Origin: Larix sibirica
Lineage: Eukaryota > Streptophyta > Pinopsida > Pinales > Pinaceae
Assembly: GCA_004151065.3 (NCBI GenBank)
Contig: NWUY0300037910.1
Coordinates: 1 to 16,839, forward strand
Direction of reading: 5' to 3'
Length of the DNA stretch: 16,839 bases
A program made the position numbers and the translations under genes. How positions within the stretch are numbered: position 1 is the stretch's first letter; the number at the start of each line of letters is the position of its first letter. Positions 1 to 11,183 of this stretch are shown in pieces. Under the pieces are notes generated by a model. It did no database searches. It saw only the letters and a list, made by a program, of their open reading frames with translations, and had not been told where the DNA came from.

Positions 1-681
1 CAAGCAATTAAAAAATAGATTGACTATTTTCGGCCAACCTGAAAAAAAAAAAAAAACAATCTTTTGGTTTGATGCAGGTTTAGGCATGAACGATCGAATG
101 CGGGGAGAATTATCGTGCTAGCGGAATTTCATGAGGTCAGGTTAAAAAGTTCCCTCTGTTCCATTGAGATGGGATGGAGGGTTATGGTTCTCTCTTCCAT
201 AGCTATGATTGTCCAAGATTTCCCTTTCAGCCTCTAGTTGATATTGTTTTCTCCTCTCGGTCTCAATACAGCTCTGATTGCCATAATGGGTTTTCCACTG
301 TTGCGGAAGTTATGGGCCAATTTCAAAGATCGGAAATCGAAAGAGGAAACATCACAATGTAATAACATGCTTTAGCATCATATGGGATCTCTGGTACAGC
401 GGCTTTCCAGCAAAGCAAAAAAAATGATACCCCTAGTAATTAAGCAAGGATATGGGGATGAAGATTCTCTTTCTTAGCAGTTGGCTTAGTCCTTTGAAAA
501 GGTGCTTACTCTTCCTTTGGGTTGGTTGTTGCTCAGTGGTTCATGGTCTGCAGAGGATTCATTATCCTTGCCTAAGGGTTGGATGTCTTAGGAGAAGACT
601 GTTTCGTCAAAAGCATAGAGGAATTTACCACCATCATATGAAGCAGTTGCTACTAGTCAAGGTGATGCACAGCTTCCCAAC
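1..681. other. Unassigned AT-rich sequence
   Basis: No recognisable gene, RNA or repeat family was found. There is a 15-nt A run near position 42. Short open frames at 174-362 and 452-718 have no family resemblance, coding-like composition or splice context I can recognise, and are treated as chance. The last few bases lead directly into the left copy of the large direct repeat that starts at about 682. Confidence 0.5.
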
Positions 682-1325
682 CTGTGCGGCAGAGGGAATC
701 AATTTTCCAGGAGGGTAAAATTTTTATCCTTTAGTGTGACCTGGTTGTCATGATAATTTTTTTTTTTCCTGCAAATGTTAGTGCATATTGTCCAAGCTAA
801 GGCTAATTTTTATGAGGCTGATTTAGATGGTGCGTGACTCTACGGAACTATCTATTGTTCATCCTTTAGTGTAACCTAGTTGTTGTGATATGTTTTATTT
901 TTCTACGATTGCTAGTGCATATTGTCCAAGCTACGGATATTTTTTATGCAAACTCTTTGCCCAAGATAATATGACCACGACTCACTCTTCCAGGCACACT
1001 ACTATTTTCAAAGAACCAGAGGAACATTTAAGTGTTTGTTTTCGATTTATTATGAGAACAGAGACAAATGTTGGGACTTATTTTGGGAGATATTATTCAC
1101 CTTTTGCCTTGAAAAAGCAAAGTGCCTACATGCTCCTTAGAGACTTATTCACCCACAAATGACATCTTTTTTTGCATTACATTTGAGACCATAGACGGAT
1201 GCTGGGACTTATTTTGGGAGAGATTCTCACCTTTTTCCTAAAAAGAGTGAACTAATGTGGCCATCCCTACGCATCAGAAAGTTATCCACTCACAAATGGC
1301 GTTTTTGCTAGATAAGATGAGATAG
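682..1325 (+). repeat. Left copy of a ~640-bp dispersed direct repeat
   Basis: This block matches 2927-3557 in the same orientation over nearly its whole length, with scattered substitutions and small indels (roughly 85-90% identity by eye). Both copies start at TGTGCG followed by AGGGAATCAATTTTCCAG, and similarity fades just after GGATAAGATGA or its equivalent. Inside are two tandem duplications: a unit beginning ATCCTTTAGTGTGACC at 726 and again at 861 (period 135), and a unit marked by GGGACTTATTTTGGGAGA at about 1073 and 1204 (period 131). The open frame at 890-1162 lies wholly inside repeat sequence and is not credible as a gene. It could be a terminal repeat of a non-autonomous LTR element or a plain segmental duplication; no primer-binding site follows it. 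Confidence 0.8.
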
Positions 1326-2926
1326 TCCAGGATCTGTCTTGTTACTTGTCCAAACCAGATGAGAAGGGTATGGCTTAAAGATACATCCTTCAACCTGGAG
1401 ATATACATAACATCATGAGAGTCTTTTTTCACCTCGGATCACTACTCAATGCTTCATGTACACTGCATGCCCACTCAGTGGATTGGTAGATGGCATATTA
1501 GATCTGCTGCTTAATGCCAAAGTACTAGATTCTTCACTTATGTGGGGCTAGATTCAGTGTAGAATGGTAGGAGGGACTCTTGAACTTTCTCTTAATTTGC
1601 CTCCGATAGTATGCCTATCCTTAGCTTGAAAATTTTCAATGGCTATATTATGACATTTGCAACTGACTAAATACCCACCTAAATTGTATTATTCTTGCTT
1701 TTGGTTACGAGTTCCCTCCATTTTTCATGGAATAGCTATTTTCTAAGTTTGTATTAGGAGGTCATTTCAATTTGAATCTGCAATTTTAGGGTGCATTTTG
1801 TATACTTCTAGTCTTTTCAAGTTATGTTTTAAATGTTTTCTAATTCCCAATTTCAAGATTATGCTCACCTTTATGTCAATGAGCTTACTTCTCATTTTGA
1901 TATTTGTATAAAATGATATATAGATTATAGGAAAAGAATGCAGAAAAAAGAGATTATGTGTAAAGCCACAATTAAACAACTTTTTGTCTGTTAAAATCTA
2001 TTAGCGTTATTTGATATACCTTCAATTCAAATTTATTTTCCTTTCAAACTTGCATTGCTTCTTATTCATTCTGAACATGTACCGGGAAATTAAGGGCATT
2101 AGAATTGGGACAAATATTTAAGGCAACTTTAATCCTTTTATGCACCTTATTTGCACATTTACTTAGTAATAAATGCAGAGACTCGGAAACTCTGAACTAT
2201 CCATGCTTGATGAGGAAAGTCTTACCTTTCATTGAAGATTTGGCACCAAATGCACAGGCAAAATTACTAGAGGAAAAAATTCTGAAAAAAAAGAATATTA
2301 GAATGACCAAAAGGGATCAACAATAGTGATATTGACTTGCTTTACACAATCACACACTTCTCACACACCAGTTGACACACACATGGGCACCCAAGGTGCC
2401 ACAACAGTTTTCACCACGATACCTCCATACTTCACCTAACTCAATCAATATTAGATCTGATACAAAATAAAGTAAATATTAAAATTTCAATCTCGTTTAT
2501 CTTGATTTGTCTGAGTCCCAACAAACCCTTCCTTGAAGGAAAGTAATGATTTTTGCCTGATCAAAGAAGTGGCCCTGAGTAAGAACCACATCAATGCTGA
2601 ACATTGAGAATTTCATGGAGATGACTGTTTTCTGCAATATGGAAGCCCTGCAAACAGACCACACAAAATCCCAAATGTGGAGGATTAGAAGGCTCCAGGT
2701 ATTAGAAGGAGCTAGGTATCAAATTGGTTCCCAATTAGAAAGGATTAAAATTACATGTCGATGTCACAAAATATTTCGCTTCGATGTCCCTAAAGAATAA
2801 GTGTAATTCCCTCATAATAATATATCAGACAAACCAGTAAATGAAAAATAACACTATTTTATTTGCTTTAGCATTGCCTACCAGTTGATGCATTTAAGCA
2901 AATCTTTGGCCAGTGTTTTCATCATG
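1326..2926. other. Spacer between the two direct repeat copies; no gene seen
   Basis: AT-rich DNA without recognisable coding potential, tRNA or retroelement domain. Short open frames at 1767-1979 (minus), 2105-2326 and 2594-2800 (plus) have no familiar motifs. If the flanking blocks were LTRs this would be a ~1.6-kb non-coding interior. However, I see no tRNA-complementary site after 1325 and no purine tract before 2927, so that reading lacks support. Confidence 0.45.
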
Positions 2927-3557
2927 TGCGACAAAGGGAATCAATTTTCCAGTAGGCTAAAGTTTTCATCCTTTAGTGTGACCTGGCTGTCGTGATAATG
3001 TTTTTTTTTCTGCAAATGTTAGTGCATATTGTCCAAGCTAAGGATAATTTTTATGAGGCTTATTCAGATGGTGTGTGACTCTACGGAACTATCTATTTTT
3101 CATCCTTTAGTGTGATCTAGCTGTTGTAATAATGTTTTTCTTTTTCTGCAAATGTTAGTGCATATTGTCCAAGCTAAGGATATTTTTTATGCCAACTCTT
3201 TGCCCAAGATAATATAACCTCGACTCACTCTACCAGGACCACTACCGTTTTCAAAGAACCAGAGGAACATTTAAGTCTTTGTTTTTTATTTATTGTGAGA
3301 AAATAGACAGATGCTGGGACTTATTTTGGGAGAGATTATTCACCTTTTGCCTTGAAAAAGCACAGTGCCTACGTTCTCGTTAGATACTTATTCACCCACA
3401 AATGGCATCTTTTTTGCATTTTGTTTGAGACCATAGACAGATGTTGGAACTTATTTTGGGAGAGATTATCACCTTTTGGAGTGAACTATGTGGCCAACCC
3501 TGCTCATAAGAGAGTTATCCAGTCACAAATGGCATTTTTTGCTGGATAAGATGATTT
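2927..3557 (+). repeat. Right copy of the ~630-bp dispersed direct repeat
   Basis: Direct-orientation counterpart of 682-1325, offset by about 2242 bp. It keeps the same internal plan. The ATCCTTTAGTGTG unit occurs at 2968 and 3102 (period 134), and the GGGACTTATTTTGGGAGA-type unit also occurs twice (near 3316 and 3450). Because the nested tandem structure is shared, it arose before the large duplication. The open frame 3352-3549 is internal to this repeat and is judged spurious. Confidence 0.8.
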
Positions 3558-4252
3558 AGTGGAAGGTCCCCACCAAGTTTCAAGTCCCCACTGACATGTT
3601 TGACCCTTGTGGTCCACTTGTGCTTGTGCTTGTATGTGATTGTGGATGGGCCATGCGCAAGTGCTGGGTGACTTTGGCAGAATAGATACCCCTAGTCACG
3701 GCTACTTATCCAAAGGGATGCTCTTGTATCTTGTGAGACGCTTCTATGACATCATAATTTCTCACATTGAAATGTTTGTGATTGTTGGTGTTCATCAGAA
3801 GCATTCCAATAAAAAAAACCATAAAGTTCAAATGGGTTTCCCTTCCTTAATGACCTCGTCCTTGATTCTGTTTGCACACTTTCTCATTAAAGGTTCTTAT
3901 TTCTGTTTGCACATTATCGTTATAGGTTCTGTCTCATTATCCTTTCTGTCTGGCTGTAAATTCTTTCATCTTGGAAAAAATATTTGAATTTTGACACTAT
4001 TTGTTACACAATGATTGTGTTTGCTTTGTAATAGTTAGTCTTAATTACATGGTTGAATTTCATTGGATATTTTCCCATCAAAATTATACATTGGAGTATT
4101 ATTTGACTATCAAACAACCTTTGCCAGTGTAATGAAAGTTGGCAAATCCATGGTTTTGCAGATGGTTCACTGTTTTTCTAGAATGTATCAGCAATTGGAC
4201 CACAAGACAACTGAACTTTTTTATTCCATGCCGCTTATGTTTTGATTAACAA
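3558..4252. other. Unassigned sequence upstream of the NAP1 fragment
   Basis: No gene or repeat recognised. Open frames at 3640-3987 and 4063-4245 show no conserved motif. If the NAP1 fragment once had its own promoter and 5' UTR, they would lie here, but I cannot point to a TATA box or transcription start with confidence. A stop codon (4247-4249) lies in the NAP1 frame just before the expected start position. Confidence 0.4.
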
Positions 4253-4804
4253 ATTGCTCGACATAGCTTTCTAAATCAGGATTCATCTGATAAATCTAGA
4301 GACTGGGATAACACTTCTAGATGGTCAGAACAATCCAATCCTGAAATAGTTTCTCCATCTACCCCATCTAATTGGAAGCATGCAGATTCACCTACTCCTC
4401 CTAGTAACATAAATTTCCAGAAGGCTCGACATATGCAATGGGTATTTCAACTTGTTGATGTGGCTGAAGGACTGATGGCCAAGATGTACAAGCTTAATCA
4501 AAAGTTGCATTATCTAGAGCCTACTACATTTCAATTTTCAGATTCTTCTGGAAAGCAGGCGTGATACCCAATTGCCGAAAGTTGTGCATGAATATTGCAA
4601 AGAAGTTCTCGGAGCATCCTGGGAAGTTGCAGCTTGAAAGGGTAATCATTTTTGGCAACAATTTTGCTTGTAAGAAAACGATTTAATGTATTTCATTTTT
4701 ATTTTGGCCAAATGACTTTTATGTTGCAGGTCGATAAACTTGCACTGGATTCTTTACATGAAAATGTGTATGCATACTTGGAAAACTTGAAGCCCTGGCT
4801 TATG
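4253..4804 (+). pseudogene. NAP1: NAP1/NCKAP1-like (SCAR/WAVE complex) 5' exons, broken and truncated
   Basis: NAP1 (GNARLED in Arabidopsis) is a subunit of the SCAR/WAVE complex, which activates Arp2/3 actin nucleation and shapes trichomes and epidermal cells. Exon 1 (4253-4641) reads RHSFLNQDSSDKSRDWDNTS, then QWVFQLVDVAEGLMAKMYKL, then, in a shifted frame, FWKAGVIPN and HPGKLQLER. Exon 2 (4730-4804) reads VDKLALDSLHENVYAYLENL followed by KPWLM. These follow the plant NAP1 N-terminus in order (compare VAEGLMAKMYRLNQ, FWKAGVFPN, KLQLERIDKFSLDSLH as I recall the Arabidopsis protein). The expected initiator position is ATT (4253-4255), with no ATG nearby in frame and a stop at 4247-4249. One base is missing near 4545 (SDS then FWK), which puts a TGA in the original frame at 4562. 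The full protein is about 1,400 residues; here only about 155 are present and no next exon was found downstream. The retained intron rules out a processed copy. Family call is strong; pseudogene status follows from the two lesions and the truncation. Confidence 0.85.
4642..4729 (+). other. Retained 88-bp intron of the NAP1 fragment
   Basis: The donor GTAATC follows the codon AGG (4639-4641), and the acceptor TTGCAG ends at 4729 after a T-rich tract. Removing it joins LQLER to VDKLALDSLH in phase 0, as expected from the plant NAP1 family. A second donor-like GTGTGT follows exon 2 at 4805. The intron shows that this copy arose from genomic DNA rather than from an mRNA. Confidence 0.8.
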
Positions 4805-7800
4805 GTGTGTTTGATATCCTAAACTATATGTCTTTTCCTACTTGATCTGAAGCATTTATGTATTTAGTAATTTACATTGAGGTGCTTATACAAGCTTGCG
4901 AGCAAATTTGGTTCTCTTTAGATTTGTTATATAATATTAGCAGTTATAAATCATACGTTGCAGTACTATCTATATCTGGCTTTTACTTCAAATATATCTT
5001 CATTATCAATAGTTTGAGCTCTTGAAACATATTCAAGGTATGCTAAAATAATCTCTGTTGTTGTTCCAGAATTGAAGAACTAGAGTCAATAACGTGAAAA
5101 ACTTGTAAAATATTACAAACAAGCATAAATCTCTTTGGATATGTCATACAAGAATGGTGTTGTTCGATGTTATGTTATTATACTTCTATTAGGATCATAC
5201 TCCTTAATGGAATACTTCTCCTTGGCAAGAATTTGTTGTTAAGCCATCTTCAAATTTAATAATAAAATTTGGCGTCCCTGCCATATCTATTTGTGTACAG
5301 CTGTTTGCAGAAAACACAGATAATTTGTTAAATCAAGTATTATGCCAAAGATGGCTAGAAATTTTTGGTGTTAAAGTTACAGCAAAATATGGCAAGATCA
5401 AAACTGCATAATTCTGCTACATATTTTGAAGCACAAAGAGTGTGCTATTGCTAGGTACTCTTTCCTCAATCTAATAACTACTTTTTTCAGCAAGTGTTCT
5501 ATGCTCTTTTCTACATACTCGAATAATCTGTCGATTAAGAAAATATATGATAATATGCCATTTCTAAAAGAGAATCATTGAGAGGTAAATGTTGTGTCTC
5601 AGGACCATTGAGAGGGATATTTCTACTATTTTCATCCTTTACACTATTTATGGCCACACTAGCAGCAGTTTATTAGCTGCAAACTTGTATATGTCTATCT
5701 TCTTTCCCATATGTCCTATTTGAGTTTCAATCAACAGATGGATGTTTAATCCATTCTTGGAGCGCATGTTCTTGCATTTAAACTTACTTGCATGAAATAC
5801 CACTTGTTATGAATTTAATCATTCTACCAACCTGCTACTGGTTAACTAGACAGTTGCACTAGTAACTATTTTAGTAGAGAATGTTCATTGACAATGTGAT
5901 GAATACTTAGTTCATATTCCTTACTACCCATACCAGTTATAAAAATATGTATTTTATTTGTGTTTTGGATCATGTGTAAACAAGTGCACATTTACAGATG
6001 GCCTCTATAATATTAAATAGGGCAATAGAGCTGGTGTCAAATTCCAAGATGTAATTGATTGCATGTAAGCTTATCTCTAGGAGAGGCCACGACAGTATTC
6101 TCATGCAATCTTATCCTTTCTATTCAAGGTAGCTCTTCTCCCATAGACAATGATCTAGAGTTGAGGATACAATACTATTCTTGAGCAAGTTTTGGCATTC
6201 CCTCGTGTCCTAGAAGTTTTGTTGTTGATTCTCATCTTGCTTCATCTATGGTGCATATCAATTTGATATGAAAACACTGCGATTAGGTGCCACATCTAGT
6301 TGTTGCAACAGTCTCAACTTCAAACATATTAGTTGTTGCCTCTCAGCCTCAATGATTTGTCTGAGATCACGGGATCCCACAAAAAGAGTTGTAATAAGAG
6401 GTTTTATTTTATCAACAGATGACCTTATGTCTATTTAGCATGTTGCCTATGTGCACTTGTCAGTGGGAGTAGCTTTCATTCTCAAAGATATCTCAGTGCA
6501 TCTCTATGCCTTTTTGTGTGTTAAGTGGCCCATCAAAATAGATTACTAGCTTCTAGCTTCCACTTTAGTTTGGAGGAGATTGAATGCTCTACCCCAAGAG
6601 GTCATGAAGATACTATGAAAATTTGAGAATATTTTATGTCCATACTCCACATTGTTGTTTGACAGGCACACACATACTACTAGTATTACTATTACGATCA
6701 TTGATCCGTAAGAATATAAGGATACATTTTCCCTTGTTCTTTCTCTGGGAGCCTATATTTGACAATGAAAAGGCTCTGTTATCTCAGGAACGAAAGATTC
6801 AGTTTCTTGATCATTCATTTGTCTATGCCTATATTAGGATATTGTGCTTCATTGAGTGTAATGGAACAACTTATGTGGTCCCATTGATACTGCATGCAGC
6901 AGGAGGATATGGAATGATACTACATGCAGGAGGTGCACTTTCATGTGGAACTTGTAGAATTAGATAGTGGCACATAATTGGTGCTGGAGAGACTCCCAAT
7001 TAAAAGTTCCGAGAAGTTATTTAATGAATGGCTATAGCCTGACTTATGCTGCTCAAAACAAAACAGGATGTCATTGGTTCAACTTATCTCCTTTGGATTC
7101 TGGGCTAAGTGCCCTCCTCCAAGCTCCTATCACTTCTCCTCCTAGGTAGGTATCTCTCCTGGTTGAGCAATGGACTCCCCCATTGTGTGCACCCACTAGG
7201 TTAATCATCATGCCAATTAGGGTAAGAACCTCCTAAGTAAGGCTGCTATGATATCACTCTACCTAGGGTCAAGCCTCCACCTAAAGTGACCCATCCATAT
7301 GTCCATGAAGCATCTCCAAGGAACTAGGAGACTTAGCATTCTTCTAGCTAGGTGGAACCACTTTTGGAGTAACCCCAAAAGCGAACTCTCAGATGTTGTT
7401 TCTTATCCAACAGTTAACCTAAGTTTGATAGAGCACCTTCCCCATGATAATGTGGTGGTAGTGTTTCCGTACTTACCTACCAAGAAAAAATATTTTTCCC
7501 CTTCTTGCTTCTTGTTGACTTATGCAACTCACACGAAACATGCATTGAGGGAACTAAGCAAATGGGCGATGATTGTTTGTCCTCTAAGCTTTTTCCTGAG
7601 CTCAATGGTGTTCTAGATGACAACAAACTTAATCAACCTCTGCCAGGGAAATGATTTTCTCTCTGTACTTTTAAACGTATATGCAGCAATGATGACTCTT
7701 TCTGATTGATGTGACAATTGAAATGATTTCTTTATTGCAGTTGTTTCTCTGCTAGTGTAATAGCACCGATTCCCCCTTTTGCAGAATTTATCTTTGCAAG

Positions 7801-7930
7801 GTAGTAAGTCTCATTTTGGCTGCATTAATGTATGAACCTAAAATCCTTAATAGAAAACAAGAAGAAAAGTGGTGAAAAATGATGAATATATATCTAAAGT
7901 TCATTTAAAAATTGCTCTCAAAGACGCCTA
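4805..7930. other. Long non-coding stretch between the two gene fragments
   Basis: I looked for the expected next NAP1 exons (the family continues with a segment like LLDLMAFREQALRLILDLSS) and for the N-terminal kinase-like exons of PAP14, and found neither. Open frames at 6623-6967, 6967-7149 and 7299-7616 have no recognised motif. A short stretch around 7502-7645 in a different frame (ending SSKLFPELNGVLDDNKLNQP, then LPGK and a stop) looks slightly protein-like but cannot be assigned. A small duplicated motif, TGATACTGCATGCAG and TGATACTACATGCAG, occurs near 6888 and 6916. Confidence 0.4.
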
Positions 7931-7944
7931 GCAATTCTCCTTCA

Positions 7945-8110
7945 CGGGCATGGCAAGTTTATGCAGACTTGCCGAATCATGGCAAGTTTGGCCAATCACA
8001 ACCAATTATGGCCAAGTCTGACTAAGTTTTGAGCAGAGTTTCAAATTGGCATGCTATCTTGGTGAGCTGAGTCAATTCATAAGTGATTGTTGTGCCTGAC
8101 CGAGTCCTAT
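7945..8110. repeat. Degenerate GGCAAGTT/ACTTGCC-rich repeat
   Basis: GGCAAGTTT occurs at 7952 and 7981. The inverted form GACTTGCC lies at 7966-7973, making a small GGCAAGT/ACTTGCC hairpin, and TTTGGCCAA/TGGCCAAGT variants follow up to about 8018. The tail includes GAGCTGAGTCAA and GACCGAGTCCTATTTAACTA. The arrangement resembles old dispersed plant repeats built on GAGTT/AAGTTTGGCC motifs, but I cannot name the family. Confidence 0.35.
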
Positions 8111-8481
8111 TTAACTATCTTGAAAATATAACTTTCTCTTTACATGTTTGATAAATATTGGATAGGAATTGGGGTGCAGATTGGAATCTTTCGGCATTGA
8201 TTTTTGTCACAAAGCCTTCAGATTGGATAAGGTAGCTGAAAAAATGAAGTTTTATATCTAAGAGATATAAAACCACGCCTAAATTGATGCTTGCATTTAT
8301 TAGTACAACATACAAATGTCCATAAGTTAAATCATTTTCAAAATCTGGTTGAATTTTTCTTATTCCGTCTTTCCTTTTCGGGGACCAAGGCTTTGCTAGA
8401 ACACACCAAGGAGGGAATCAATTCAATACTTAAATTAAAATTTAATAATATATTATTCTTATGGGTTTAACTTATTCACAG

Positions 8482-9956
8482 TTGCTTGGATGCTTTGAGA
8501 CATCCATTTTTATGTGGACCAAGGTTGCCTGTTGAACCTTCTATTGGGATCATTCGTTGGGGTTTAGGTTCAACAGTTGTACACATTGAAGGTATGTGGT
8601 TTTCTTTAAACATGCTTACTCTTATATCCTTAAACCATTCTTCTTTCAACTCTTTTCTGGGGAATGATTACAATGAAATGTGCTTTGATCAAATTAAAAA
8701 GATTTCAGAAACATTTTAGAAGGATTGGAAATTCAAACATACATGCACCATAAAAGTATAGCTAATCATTCCTCATTTATATAGATCTTGCTAACATGTA
8801 ATCTAATAGATACTTAACAAAAAAAAATTTACCTGGTTGGAATAACCTGAATATTCACTTGTTAAGAATAATCTAGTTTGTAAGCACCCAAGTCTTATGC
8901 TATTTAAGTTTTACAATTTTATTTGTTCAAATTCTTCCGAACATTTCTTATTTTTTCCTTATTGAAATGCATTTCAATGGATTGAAACATTTTTCTGGCA
9001 TGTAAAAGAAATGTATATTTCCTTGCGTGCAGTGTAACAGGTTGGCATTCTACATTGACCTAATGGAAAGGTTGAATCTCAATTCAGATCGAAAGGTACT
9101 ATTATTTTCTTCATATCTTATACACTTGGCTTTTTCTTGCACCCTTCCTCTGAAATCCTTTCTATACCAATTCATGAATTTGCAGAACTGGAGTGCCTTA
9201 CTGTCTGGAAAATGGTGTTTATTGTATCATAGAAGGAGGCAAATAGGCCTAACAATCTGTGAGGTGAACTGAACAACTTACATGTCCCTTGTTTTCTTTT
9301 AGTATCACGTGCACCTCATGACTCTGTTAACTTACATGGCAGTTGCATTCTTCTTGTAGGCTTCTCCGAGAGTTCTTATTGGAAATGTTTATCTTAGTTT
9401 TCTGTCAGACAAAGACAACAAAAGTAGTTTTTCTATGGTAGCTAATATTGATTTCACTGTCATGGTTGGTCCCCATTGGTCCCATGATAAAAGGGGCAAA
9501 GAAGGAAATTTTCACATCAGTTCAAATCTTGAAATGATAAATGGAGAGAGAATTTATCAAATGGAATCCTAGGTTATAGACCAAGGAGCTATTCAGGAAA
9601 ATAACAGTGAGAGTAATGAGAGCATCCTCACAACCTCTCAAGTGCTAGGGACACGGAAAAGTTATAGAAATGGACAATGGAGAAAAGTAAGCCAGTTCCT
9701 ACCAAAAGAAACATCTTCAAGTCTTCCTGTGGTGAAGTTGGTCTCATTAGGTGTAGAGGTGACAATGAATCGTGACTATGCTACCAAATGTGCTTCCTTA
9801 CCAAGTAAGGTTCAGCTTGAAGTTCGCCTGCAGGTTCCCCAGGAAATGTTTTACATATCAAAACTGTTCCATGGGACATATGTTGATTCAAGGTTGTTAA
9901 TCTTGTGAGTTGTCACAGGTTCATCTCTTCTCTTCACTTGCATATTTGGAAGTTGA
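8482..9956 (+). pseudogene. PAP14: PAP14/ORG1-like (kinase-fibrillin fusion) C-terminal exons, broken
   Basis: PAP14 (Arabidopsis At5g53450, ORG1, also FBN11) is a predicted plastid protein joining a protein-kinase-like domain to a PAP/fibrillin lipid-associated domain. Exons by sense and splice sites: 8482-8591 (ALRHPFLCGPRLPVEPSIG, then IIRWGLGSTVVHIE, the end of the kinase region); 9009-9095 (NRLAFYIDLMERLNLNSDRK); 9186-9263 (NWSALLSGKWCLLYHRRRQI, then GLTICE, fibrillin start); 9360-9956 (ASPRVLIGNVYLSFL ... SSLPVVKLVSLGVEVTM ... EVRLQVPQEMFYISKL ... GTYVDSRLLIL, then VVTGSSLLFT). Lesions: a likely 1-nt insertion in the second exon between 9011 and 9038; TAG at 9570-9572 inside a frame that stays conserved on both sides; and TGA at 9906-9908 where the family has Arg (compatible with CGA to TGA). 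Reading through ends at TGA 9954-9956. The kinase N-lobe, catalytic motifs and transit peptide exons are not found upstream. Family assignment rests on recalled homologues; the break count makes a working gene unlikely. Confidence 0.82.
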
Positions 9957-11183
9957 CTACTTCAAATGTACCCTGCAGTCATTGCTAGGAAGACTGCTCA
10001 AAGCTGCATCTCTTTGCTCATTCTGATATTGGTCAAGCATTCTTTCATTTTATGTGTTGGGGTGTACATTTCAAATTTGTCATTCTTTAAGAAGTATGAA
10101 TGTTGTATATAAATGCCTTGTTTTTCACTCCATTGAAAATTAAAATTGGTGTTTATGTCATCTGGTGTGAGTTATGCAGTGTCAGGCTGGTGATGGTTAG
10201 ATTGTCTCAGTGATCTTTACCTTATCAGGGTGGTTCTGATATATATATTAAGGTTTATTATTGAACACAATCCAATAGAACATCAGGTGAAAACAATCCT
10301 ATGAGAAGAACCAGACCGCAAATTCATAGAAACAAAATTTGGACAAAAAATAAGAGCACTTTAAAATTGAAGTCTTGTATATTATCCCTCACCCCTTAAG
10401 ATTGAGATCAAATAATAACAATAACTAGATCACTCTTTTAACTTGTTCTTTCATCTACGAACTTAGCGGGCAAGTGGTTTGAATGGGTAGTGAACTCTGT
10501 TATGTTTTCTCTTACATATTTATCCATAATAGCAATGTCTATGCATCTCCTCCAAATGCATGTTGTAGGCACTGTGACAGTTTGAGTCATCTTCTCAACA
10601 ACCATGTATGGAATTGCATATAATTAATGATCAAATGAGAAGAGAAACAAGATTAATCAAACCCTCCTAGCCCTTTCATTTTCCCTCGAGTCAACAATTA
10701 TTCCTTTCATAGTTGAAGATGAATCCTTTCAACTATTATTTGATTGTAAATCAAGAATTAGAAAAAGTAGGCAGAAGCCAGTGTTTATGCCTTTTTTCTT
10801 GATTATGTACCATGTGTATATGATTGGATGGTTTACTTTTGTATCTGTAATAATTTCTTATCAAATATGAAATTTCATTGGAATTTAATAAATTGTCACC
10901 ATGTTTTATGGTTAGATCATTCAAACTATCTTTTGGTGTCACATAATTTACAATATTGTCCATTAGAGTTTGTTATTAATTTGGCTTAAAGGCATGGCTT
11001 TATTTAACTCATAAGATTTTTATGAAGTTATATTGTATCATGCTTGGAACATGAATGGTCTAGTTGGAATTCTACTCAACCAATATTCAATGTGATTTCA
11101 ATTCTTGAATCAGGTGTAGGCATGTATAATATACAATAACTAAGCAATATATGTCTATGTCTCGACATTTCCCCAATTCTTAA
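9957..11183. other. Unassigned AT-rich sequence
   Basis: No gene, RNA or repeat family recognised. The minus-strand open frame 10751-10963 has no familiar motif and biased AT-rich composition. This stretch would contain any 3' UTR of the PAP14-like fragment, but I cannot single out a polyadenylation signal. Confidence 0.4.

Noticed and set aside
682-3557. Direct repeats as a CRISPR array or a standard LTR pair
   Set aside because: Repeat units are far too long and irregular for CRISPR, and no PBS follows the left copy nor purine tract precedes the right copy.
3640-3987. 115-codon open frame as a gene
   Set aside because: No family resemblance, and the hydrophobic tail comes from T-rich DNA; no supporting signals.
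7299-7616. 105-codon open frame as a gene
   Set aside because: No recognisable motif or splice context; length is within chance in this composition.
7740-7805. Possible upstream PAP14 exons after two TTGCAG acceptors
   Set aside because: Translations contain stops and do not resemble the kinase-like domain that should come before ALRHPFL.
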